NCBI RefSeq assembly: GCF_029931775.1
Contig: NC_079321.1
Coordinates: forward strand, 7,780,501 to 7,844,500
Length of the DNA: 64,000 nt
Origin: Euleptes europaea
Taxonomy: Eukaryota > Chordata > Lepidosauria > Squamata > Sphaerodactylidae
Direction of reading: 5' to 3'
Shown here: one piece after another, positions 41,401 to 53,400 of the stretch
Layout: the number at the start of each line of letters is the position of its first letter
How positions within the stretch are numbered: position 1 is the first letter of the stretch
Notes under the pieces: model-generated
Told to the model about the DNA's origin: nothing
Database searches by the model: none
The model's input: only the letters and a program-made list of their open reading frames with translations
Made by a program: the position numbers and the translations under genes

Positions 41401-44400
41401 GACTAGCCCAAGGTCACCCAGCTGGCTTCATGTGGAGGAGTGGAGAAACAAATCCAGTTCACCAGACTAGCGCCTGCCGCTCATGTGAAGGAGTGGGGAA
41501 TCAAACCCAGTCCTCCAGATCAGAGTCCACCGCTCCAAACCACTGCTCCTAACCACTACACCATCCACCAAGAGGTTTTCACATCCCCTGTTGCCTGATC
41601 CTTTTTACTGGAGATGCCTGCGATTGAACCTGGGGCCTTCTGCATGCCAAACAGATGCTCTACCACTGAGCCACAGCCGCCTCCCCTAAGGATACTGTTC
41701 TTATTGGGATACCATACATAGCTTGAGAGTCTTGCTTAGTTTTACATACCAGAAGACTTGCTGTTGTAGAAATGGCCCCTGCAACTGAAAAAGACTGACC
41801 TAATCTCTTTTTGGGATGTGGAATGGTATTAGTATTGCCCGATCACGTCAGATCTCGGAAGCTAAGCAGGGTCAGTACTTGGACTTTGCAGAGGAAGGTA
41901 ATGGCAACCCCCCTCTGCTGCTCACTTTCCTTTGGAGCCCTTTGCTGGGGTCACCATAAGTCGGTTGTGACTTGATAGCACATATAGAATCATACAGTTG
42001 GAAGGGGGCCATACAGGCCATCTAGTCCAACCCCCTGCTCAATGCGGGATTAGCCTAGAGCATCCCTGACAAGTGCTTGCCCAGCCTCTGCTTAAAGACC
42101 GCCAGTGAGGGGGAGCTCACCCACCTCCCTAAGTAGCTGATTCCACTGTCGAACAACTCTAACTTTAAAAAATGTTTTTCTAATATCCAGCCGGTACCTT
42201 TCCGCCCTCAATTTAAACCCATTATTGTGAGTCCTCTCCTCTGCTGCCAACAGGAACAGCTCCCTGCCCTCCTCTAAGTGACAGCCCTTCAAATACTTAA
42301 GGAGAGCAATCATGTTCCCCCTCAGCCTCCTCTTCTCCAGACTGAGCATCCCCAAGTCCCTCAGCCTTTCCACATAGGGCTTGGTCTCCAGGCCCCTGAT
42401 CATCTTTGTCGCTCTCCTCTGCACCTGCTCCATTCTGTCCACATCCTTTTTTAAGTGAGGCCTCCAGAACTGCACACAGTACTCCAGGTGCGGCCTGATC
42501 AATGCAGTGTACAGCAGAACTATGACATCTTGCGATTTGGATGTTATGCCTCTGTTGATGCACTCCTAGATCGCATTAGCTTTTTTTGTCGCTGCATCAC
42601 ACTGGCTGCTCCTATTTAACTTACATAAGTAGAGGAGAGGCAGCCTGGTATAGCCTGATCTAATCAGATCTTGGAAGCTAAGCAAGGTCCATACTTGGAA
42701 GGGAGACCACGAAGCAAGACCCTGCAGAAGAAGGCGATGTCAAACCACATCTGTTTAAACCGCTTGCCTTGAATACCCCACCAGCGGTCACTATAAATCG
42801 GTTCCGACTTGTTGGCACTTTTCGGACACAATCTCTTTTAAAAATATCCCCAAGTACAGTTTTATGGATCAGCCAGTTGAAACACGCCACTTTGACAAGG
42901 CCGTGCTCATCCTAGCCAACACAGTAGGGTATAAATATTTTGATTACTAAATTAATAAATATAAGATAAAAGCAGCATTTGGGCTACCTGTGTGTAATGG
43001 CCCGTTTGAGCGCCTGTTACACTTCCTTGACCATAACGGAAATCTTTCACCTCGCTGAACCAAGCATCGATCGCTTTAGACCATGAATTAGGTGCAGTTG
43101 ACATGTAGAGATTTTCACCGCATCCTATTCCATCTGGAAGAAAGGAAAATGTTTACAAAAACTTAAATCAACAGTACAAACCCTTAAACGCGGAAGAAGA
43201 AGAACTGGTTTTTATACCCCAATTTTCTCTACCTTAAGGAGTCTCAAAGTGGCTTACATTACTCTCCCCACAACAGATACCTTGTGAGGTAGGTGGGGCT
43301 GAGAGAGTTCGGAGAGAACTGTGACTGGCCCAAGGTCACCCAGCTGGCTTCATGTGGAGGAGTCCATTGTAAGCTACAGACCCTTTTGGCTGGAAGTGAT
43401 CATAATAATACCCTGGCAGTTGCCAAGTTCTTTCCCCCTATGTAATCAAATCTAATAGTTAGTTAGATCTGGACAACCTGACGCCCTAGTTATTACAGGT
43501 ATATTTATTGTTTTGGTTATTACTCTCTTTTTATTGTTACTTTGTTGTTAGAATTGTTAGTGCTCAAGACTGTAGACATAAGATCAGACAATAAAAGAAA
43601 GAAAGATAGAATCAAGTGGCTACATAAATACTAAGATGGTTATGCATGTGCATAGTTGTTTGTGACAGGCAGCTTTACTTACTGACGGTTCTTTTATCTG
43701 ATGGGCTGTGATTTTGGTTGCATTGCTGTGCCCAGCGTTTAGCATTCTCAGCAGCGGCCGGAGACCATTCCTGAATGAAGAAAAACAAAAGCAAAAAACA
43801 CATCCACAACCTGTTCTGAAAGCAGAAGGTAAAAATGCACAAGATCATCTGCCCACGTACTTTCAGTCTTCCTTTGCGACGATCACCGATCAGCCAAGAT
43901 TGACACACAGACTGAGTGGTGGTCAGCGCAATGACATACAATAAAATGTCAAAGGCACAAAACAGGTTGACTTCAATAGGACAGACATAATTAATAAAAA
44001 AGACTTAACCAGCTGCTTTCTTGTTGAACATATATATTTTTTGGTGTCAAGTCACAGCTGACTTATGGTGACCCCTGGTGGGGTTTTCAAGGCAAGAGAC
44101 ATTCAGGGGTGGTTTGCCATTGCCTGCCTCTGCAGAGTCTTAAGAACATAAGAAACCCCCTGCTGGATCAGACCAAGGCCCACCAAGTCCAGCAGTCCGT
44201 TCACACAGTGGACAACCAGGTACCTCTAAGAAGCCCACAAGAAAGACAACTGCAGCAGCACCATCCTGCCTGTGTTGCACCGCACCCAAAATAATGGGCA
44301 TGCTCCTCTAATCCTGGAGAGGATAGGGATGCATCCTGACTAGTATCCATTTTTTACTAGTAGCCATGGATACCCCTCTCCTCCATGAACATGTCCACTC

Positions 44401-47400
44401 CCCTCTTAAAGCCTTCCAAATTGGCAGCCATCTCCACATCCTAGGGCAGGGAGTCCCACAATTTAACTACGTGTTGTGTGAAGAAATACTTCCTTTTATC
44501 TGTTTTGAATCTCTCGTCCTCCAGCTTCAGCAGATGACCCAACTTCCTAGTTCTCTGGACTCCTCGACCTCTGCTGCCCTGACCTGGGAACAGAACCTGA
44601 CCTTGAATTCAGCGACTAGCCCAACGTCACCCAGCTGGCTTTGTGTGTAGGAGTGGGGAAACAAATCCAGTTCACCAGATTAGCCTCCGCCACTCACGTG
44701 GAAGAGTGGGGAATCAAACGTCTTCAGATCAGAATCCATCACTCCAAACCACCAATCTTAACCACTACACCACGCTGGCTCTAGAGAGACCGAGTGACCG
44801 AATACTGAGGACAATGCAATATGTTTTAATATTTTAGATGTTGTGTGATATTTATATGTATGTAATACTGTTTATAAACTTTATATGTTGATTTTTAATG
44901 TTGTTTCCCCGAGCCCAGCCTTTGCCGGGGTGGGTGGGTTAGAAATCGAATAAAACAAACAAACAAACAAACAAACAAACACATGGTGGGCTATTTCAAC
45001 TGTCTATTTGGCATGGGCAAACATGTTGAGAATAAGGGAGACATGTATATCTCCCTTCCAAAAGAGCAGACAGTAAAATCTTAAAGTGGGTGATGTTGAA
45101 GGCACTCACAGGCTGAAAAATGTTGGGGACATAAGAACATAAGAAAAGCCCTGCTGGATCAGACCCAGGCCCATCAAGTCCAGCAGTCTGTTCACACAGT
45201 GGCCAACCAGGTGCCTCAAGGAAGCCCACAAACAAGATGACTGCAGCAGCACCATCCTTCCTGTGTTTCACAGCACCTAAGGTAATGGTGCTGTGATCCT
45301 GAATAGGTATGCATCATGACTAGTATCCACTTGGACTAGTAGCCATGGATAGCCCTTTCCTCCATAAGAACATAAGGAAAGCCCTGCTGGATCAGACCGA
45401 GGCCCATCAAGTCCAGCAGTCTGTTTCCCACAATGGCCAACCAGGTCCCTCCAGGAAAGCCCACAAACAAGACGACTGCAGCAGCATTGTCCTGCCTGTG
45501 TTCCACAGCACCCAGTATATTAGGCATGCTCCTCTGACCCTGGAGATCCTTGCATTTGCTGAATGCTAACCCCGGTTATCGGAGCCAGCCTGGTTCCCCC
45601 GTTAACCAGGGCTCGTAGGCGCACTGCAAACTCTGTCTTCTCATTTTGGTCAAGATTGTCTCCTCAAATGATATTAGTACGCTTATATTTAATCGCTCCT
45701 CTTCCTACGTGCATAGACAGAGGATGGGAAAACATTGGAGTTCTTTCTGTAGCCCCTTTCTCCCTCAGTGTTGAAAACAAGGGTATGGGATTTGAGGTTT
45801 ATTTGTCCAAGCAGTGAGGAAGTGTATCGTTCTGTTTCGAGCCAACTTCATCCCTGAATCCCCACTGCCTCTTATTAATCCGAGCCTTGCTGGCTTAAAG
45901 CGAATTTGCCCAACCAACCCGACTTTTGCGTAACAAGCGTATTATTGACTCTTACATCACAAGCCTACGATTGAACAACCTCCCTTCCCACTGATGGGAA
46001 ATGCTCGCGTAGGATGGCACAGCCTCTGCCTCTGTGCCAGTTACTTCATGAATATACATCACTCTCTTAATGGACAACATTCTTTGCTATCATTAGCTGT
46101 CAGTACAAGAGAAGTCATGAGGATGTTGGTTGCATAAACTAGCGAAGTCAAGAGGATGTTTGTTGCATAAACTAGCTCAGCATACCAAGGATCTCAGCAT
46201 AAAAGGGCTTGTTGTCAGGAATGGATGCCCAAGGAAAGCCCAAAGCTGTTCGACACATATAATAGGAACATGGAACGTGATAAGTGTGAATCCAGGTAAG
46301 CTTGAAATCATAAAATGAGAAATGGAGGAAAAGTTGAAGGCAGCAGGAAAAGAGGAGGAAGAAGAGTTGGTTTTTATATGCCGACTTTCTCTCCCTTTTA
46401 AGGAGAATCAAACTGGCTTACAATCCCCTTCCCTCCCCACAACAGACACCTTGTGAGGTAGGTGGGGCTGAGAGAGTTCGGAAAGAACGGACTGGCCCAA
46501 GGTCACCCAGCTGCCTTCATGAGGAGGAGTGGGGAAACCAACCCGGTTCGCCAGATTAGCGTCCACAGCTCATGAGGAGGAGTGGGGAATCAAACCCAGT
46601 TCTCCTGATTAGAGTCCACAGCTCTTAACCACCACTCTTAACCACTATACCATGCTGGCTCTCATGCTGGGAAGGCCCAACATGAGATGAATCAACTCAA
46701 CAAAGGAAGCCATTGCCTTCAGTCTACAAGATCTGAGCAAGGCTGCTAACGATAGGACATTTTGGAGGACATTCATTCATAGGGTCTTGACGGCACTTAA
46801 TACGCACAGTCATACAAACACACGAAGTTGTCTTCTACCAGTACTCCTGTTCTCAGTTGACAGTGAACACACAAAAAACCCATGTACAATGTACACTTCA
46901 GACTTATTGATGTGTGCATTGAATCATTTTCAAGGTACATTCAACATGAGTACTGGGGAACGGGTGATTTAAACTCCACATTTGTTCCAGTACTGGTCCC
47001 TAGCCATCACCTACCTCTGCATAGTGACCCTGGACTTTCTTGGTGTTTAGGAGCGGTGGACTGTAATCTGGAGAACTGGGTTGGTCTCCCAACTCCTCCA
47101 AATGAAGCCTGCTGGGTGACCTTGGGCCAGTCACAGTTCGCTCCAAACTCACTCAGCCTCACCTACCTCACAAGGTGCCTTGTTGTGTGTGTGTGGACAA
47201 TCAGGCTTTTCCCTTCCTCTCCCCCCAACAGGCACCTTGTGAGGTAGGTGAGGCTGAGAGAGTTCGGAGATAACTGTGACTAGCCCAAGGCCACCCAGCT
47301 GGCTTCATGTGAAGGAGTGGGGAATAGGGTTGCCAATCTCCAGGTACTGGCTGGAGATCTCCTGCTATTACAAATGATCTCCAGCTGATAGAGATCAGTT

Positions 47401-50400
47401 CGCCTGGAGAAAACGGCCGCTTTGGCAATTGGACTCTATGGCACTGAAATCCCTCCCCATCCCTGCCATCCAGGCTCCGCCCCAAAAACCTCCCGCCGGT
47501 GGTGAAGAGGAACCTGGCAACCCTAGTGGGGAATCAAACCCTGTTCTCCAGATTAGAGTCCACCACTCTTAACCACTACACTACGCTGGCTCTCAAAGAT
47601 ACCGCAATCACAGTTTCTGGATCAAAGCTTAATACTCTGCCCCCTGGACCGCACCACTTTTGGGGGTGATAGAAACTCCAAACAATTTACAATACATTAA
47701 AAAAACATGGTGCACATGTTTCCTGCAGTCAAAGAGAGAGGTTCTAGCATGTGTCAACACACAGACCCATCCTCTATTACTTGAGCTTCTTCCATCTTAC
47801 CATTCTCAACATGTTGCTGGCACTTGGCTTCACGCTTCTCCGGAGAGCATTATGCTTGTTAGTAATCTCCTTTTGCTGATCAGCACGATCAGTCGACAAG
47901 GAAGCGATAGGCCCCTAAAATGAGAGAGCATTATGTAAATATTTCTTTTTGCATCTGATGATATGGTTCCAAAAATATTTCCATTGTGCGCTTTAATCAA
48001 ATGCATATGATCTAGGGTTGCCAACCTCCAGGTGGTGGCAGAAGATCTCCTGCTATTACAACTGATCTCCAGCTGATAGAGGTCAGTTCACCTGGAGCAA
48101 ATGGCTGCTTTGTCAACTGGACTCTATGACATTGAAGTCCCTCCCCACCCCAAATCCCGTCCCAAAAAACATCCCACCGGTGGTGAACCCTAGCATGATC
48201 TGATTTCATTTCCGCCTGTCTTAGAACTGTAGCCAAGGTGAAAAAAAGCACTTTGTAGTTTTTTTTCAGATACGAATGGAGATGATTAACTGAAAGAGCA
48301 TAATCTAAGTCGGCTGAAGTCGAAGATGGTTTTATTTAGGACAGCGTTTGATTAATTTGGTGGCAGTCTTAAATTTTGGTTTTAAATTCTGTTTTTTAGT
48401 ATTTTTATTTCTATTCTAAGCCACCTTGAGTTGTGTAAGATAAAAAGGTGGCTAATAAATGCTTTTAAATAAATAACTGAAAACAGTAGCCTTCTCACAA
48501 TGGAGGAAATAGAGCTCACCAGAGAGCAAAAGTAGAGTTAATTGAGTTTTTTAGCCATTTGCGTTTCAAGGGTTACTGAAACGGCTCTGAAATCTAGGGG
48601 AAATCAATGGGAAATCACTTTTAAGTTGGGTTGCCAGTCTCCAGGTGGTGGCTGGAGATCACCTGGGATTAAAACTGATCTCCAGGTGACAGAGATCAGT
48701 CTGGAGAAAATGGCTGGCTTGGAAGGTGGAATGTATGGCATTATACTCTGCTGAGGTTCCTCCCTCAAATCCTGCCCTTCCCAGGCTCCACCTTAGGGTT
48801 GCCAAACTCCAGGTGGTGACTGGAGATCTCCTAGGATTAAAACTGACCTCTCGGTGACAGAGATCAGTTCACCTGGAGAAAATGGCAGCTTTGGAAGGTG
48901 GACTCTATGGCATCATACCCCACTGAAATCCATCCCCTCACCAAACCTGCCCTCCTCAGGCTCCACCCTCAAAATTTCGAGGTATTTCCAACCCCGGAGC
49001 TGGCAACCCTACTTTTAAGGGAGTTTTCTGAAGCTTCCAGAATCCAGAAAAACTGGGGTGCCGCTCTGTAAGCACAACAGCCCTTCCCCCAATAGAACGG
49101 CATTTCTGTTGGCAATTCTGGCCATTTCTCTGTCCTCTTGCAGATTCTCACGCTGTCTCCTACATGGGTTTTTGTGTGTGGAGGGGGGGATCCAGGGACC
49201 CACAGAAGCATAATTTCAAAGTGCATGGAAGGCTGCAGTGGGCAAGAGGAGACCCATAATTTCACCCCCATGATTTTTTAAAAAAAGAATGTTTGTGAAA
49301 CATTTATTGCACGCACCAAACAAGCTGATGTCCATTCACTTGAGTTAGGAAACTAACTATAAACGTCACAAAATTTGCATTAGGCATTTCACGTTGATTA
49401 TCTGCTGTTTATTAGGCATTTCACATCAATTCTATTTATTACCGCTATCCCAGAACCTTTCCCAAAACTCATTTCAAGTAACAGTTACATTTTATTTTTT
49501 TCCACGTTCATGCTTTATCATGTCTTCGAATACATTGCGTTGTGACATTTCAACACTTGCCTTTTATCTCCCAGTTCCTTGCTCACCACGAGAGATGAAC
49601 AAATGTTCCCTATCCCGTTTACTTTGAAATCCATTCTATTTTTGTCCATCACTTTGGTGTCTCCCTTTTCTTTCTTTTCCCCTCCCCCCCTTTTTGTTAT
49701 ATTTTTAACGCAAAACCAATGCATATCACATTTGTTGTTGTTGTTTTATTAAAAACCCCCAATGCATATCACATTTGTAACAACCGCTCCATCCACCAGC
49801 ATGTGTTTTAACTTTGTCTATGTTGTGTTTAATTGTCGTTTTTGAATTGTTTCTATACATGTATTTAGGGTTGCCAACCTCCAGGTGGTGGCTGGAAATC
49901 TCCAGGGATTACAGCGCATCTCCAGGTGACAGAGATCAGTTTCCTTGGAGCGTATGGTAATGCATCCTGTGGAGATCCCTCCCCTCCCCAAACCCCACCC
50001 TCCTCAGGCTCCACGCCCCCTTTTTTCTGGCAAGATGCGCCACCTCATAGGGTTGCATGGGTTTTTGGCGCTGGGCAGAGGTTACGGTGTTGCCGGTACA
50101 TCCTTAGGAGGCAACTCTGCTGGGTTGCCTCCTAAGCCCAGCACAGGCGTTCTGCTCAGGAATGAGCTGTTAGAAACCGTCTAAATAAGTAAAATTTGGG
50201 CTGCATAGGATCCAATGCAATGACTGAAGCATACTTACACTTCTTGAGGGGGTCCTTTGCGTTCTCGCTGCCTCTTCATCGAATAGCAGATGGAGCTAAG
50301 TTTAGTCCAGGGACAGAGTATTTGCTCATTATTACTCATGTTGTTTTCTTTGACTCAGTAGTTGTTACAATTTTCACTTAACTATATGTGTTCTCTTTTA

Positions 50401-53400
50401 GTAGCCAACGGGTTGGACCCAAACAGCTTTTCCAGTGTTGAACAAGGTAAGAGAGAGTGCTTTGTCAATGAAAAGGAAAATACGCTGGGGATCATTGGAC
50501 CTGTGGCAAGACTGGCTGCCAATTTGAACCATCTAGGATGGCCCTCTCTTTCCTGCTACAGGTATTTTACAGGTCTTACTGTAATAATTCATCATACGTT
50601 GATATGTATAAAGTGTAATACAGTTTGAAAAAGAATATTTAGAGTGATTAGTGGTTGTGTACTGAAAAATAATTTTCCTGTATAGGGATTTCCATAACCT
50701 CCAGGTGGTGGCTGACAATCTCCAGGGATTACAGCTCATCTCCAGGTGACAGAGATCAGTTTTCCTGGAGAAAATGGCCGCTTTGGAGTGTATGGTAATG
50801 CATCCTGTGGAGGTCCCTCCCCTCCCCAAACCCCACCCTCCTCAGGCTCCACACCCCCTTTTTTCTGGCAAGATGCGCCACCTCATAGGGTTGCATGGGT
50901 TTTTGGCGCTGGGCAGAGGTTACGGTGTTGCCGGTACATCCTTAGGAGGCAACTCTGCTGGGTTGCCTCCTAAGCCCAGCACAGGCGTTCCGCTCAGGAA
51001 TGAGCTGTTAGAAACCGTCTAAATAAATAAAATTTGGGCTGCATAGGATCCAATGCAATGACTGAAGCATACTTACACTTCTTGAGGGGGTCCTTTGCGT
51101 TCTCGCTGCCTCTTCATCGAATAGCAGATGGAGCTAAGTTTAGTTCAGGGACAGAGTATTTGCTCATTATTACTCACGTTGTTTTCTTTGACTCAGTAGT
51201 TGTTACAATTTTCACTTAACTATATGTGTTCTCTTTTAGTAGCCAACGGGTTGGACCCAAACAGCTTTTCCAGTGTTGAACAAGGTAAGAGAGAGCGCTT
51301 TGTCAATGAAAAGGAAAATACGCTTGGGATCATTGGACCTGTGGCAAGACTGGCTGCCAATTTGAACCATCTAGGATGGCCCTCTCTTTCCTGCTACAGG
51401 TATTTTACAGGTCTTACTGTAATAATTCATCATACGTTGATATGTATAAAGTGTAATACAGTTTGAAAAAGAATATTTAGAGTGATTAGTGGTTGTGTAC
51501 TGAAAAATAATTTTCCTGTATAGGGATTTCCATAACCTCCAGGTGGTGGCTGACAATCTCCAGGGATTACAGCTCATTTCCAGGTGACAGAGATCAGTTT
51601 CCCTGGAGAAAATGGCCTCTTTGGAGTGTATGGTAATGCATCCTGTGGAGGTCCCTCCCCTCCCCAAACCCCGCCCTCCTCAGGCTCCACCCCCAAAATC
51701 TCCAGGTATTTCCCAACTTGGAGCTGGAAACCCTACGTATGCTATTTGGCATAGCTGCTTTTTTCATCCCTATGGGAGAAAGGAAATAATATGAGAATTT
51801 TGAATGCATACAAATTGGCTTTGACTGTAAGTAATGTACTATCTTGCTATTCATTATGAAATGATGTACCTATAAGGAAATTAAGTTATAAAAAGTTATA
51901 AATGGATTTTTGCTATTCATTATGAAATGCTATTCATTATGAAATGGTGTACCTATAAGGAAATTAAGTTATAAAAAGTTATAAATGGATTTTTGCATGC
52001 AGAAACGGGGCTGAGGAAGAACAGAAACGATCGTCCCCCTTGCTACTCTTCTATGAAGATTTGTTGCAGTTCATTGTTGGATACTTGTACCTGTATGGGA
52101 CTGTTTATACCAAATTCCCTCGCCATTCTTCTATGAAGATTACTCATAGTGGAACTTTTGAGACTTGTACCCTTTAGGACTGTTAACATAGGATTGTATA
52201 TAGATTTGTGTGTTGTATGTCATTCACTGCACTTAATACACCTTGTTTTTGTAAACTTGTGATTGATTGATTGAATATCATCAGCCTTTCCTGTACTTAG
52301 TTCCTTACCTGTGGTAGTAGTACAGAGGTGTTTATTTTGGTTGCTTAACTGCCAGGTAGTAGCAGGAGATCTCCTGCTAATTCAACTGATCTCCAGCCGA
52401 TAGAGATCAGATCACCTGGAGAAAAATGGCCGCTTTGGCAATGGGACTCTATGGCATTGACGCCCCTCCCCTCCCCAACCCCGCCCTCTTCAGGCTCTGC
52501 CCCCCAAATCTCACGCCGGTTGAGAAGAGGGACCTGGCAACCCTACCAGTGTCTTCATATCACCGTAAAGTTCACATTTCCCTACCCCCTGAAATTGGTG
52601 TTATGGTGGTCTGTCTCGCCCCACATTAAAAAAGGGGCACAAAAACACACTAGAGAGAATGAGAAACAAAGTGAAAGTCTGTAATTTTTATAACGAGATC
52701 CAATACAAATATAATTATATAATGACATAACCGCAGGTAGCTAGCAAACACCGTGTCATGTCTTGCTCTTGTCAGCCACAGGAATTTGCAGTGACCGAGG
52801 TCTTTTGAAAAAAGGCATATAACCAAGATTACAGTCAATAGCCAGCAAATTTTCTGAAGAAGAATCTGTTTTTAAAACAGGTGTTTGCTAGCTGCTGCTG
52901 GTGGAAAGGGCCGTCCAGTCGCAGGCGATTTATGGTGACCCCGAAGGGTTCTCAAGGCAAGAGACTATCGGATGTGGTTTTCCATTGCCTGCCTCTGTGC
53001 AGCATAGGGTTGCCAATCTCCAGGTGGTGGCTGGAGATCTCCTGCTATTACAGCTGATCTCCAGGCGATAGAAACCAGTTCCCCTGGAGAAACTGGCCAC
53101 TTTGGCAATTCGATTCTATGTCACCGAAGTCCCTCCCCTCTCCAAACCCTGCCTTCCTCAGACTCCAGTCCCAAAATCTCCAGATATTTCCCAACCTGGA
53201 GATGGCAACCCTACGTGTAACAACACTGGACCTCCTATCCAAATACTAACCAGGGCCAACCTTGCTTAGCTATGGAGGTCTGACGAGATTGTCTTAATAT
53301 TTGTATTGTGTCTCATTATAAAAATTCTGAACCTGGAGTGTTGTTTTCTCATGCCCTCTAGTACGCTTTCACCATGTTTTAGAAAAGTTTAGAAAAACTT

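Larger units (their letters stand above)
49868..51738 (+). repeat. 838-bp tandem duplication bounded by MITE-1 pieces
   Basis: The sequence from 49953 to 50790 recurs at 50791-51628 with only scattered single-base differences, and a third partial MITE-1 begins at about 51522. Corresponding landmarks (tatggtaatgcatcc) lie at 49953, 50791 and 51629, exactly 838 apart. Confidence 0.92.
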
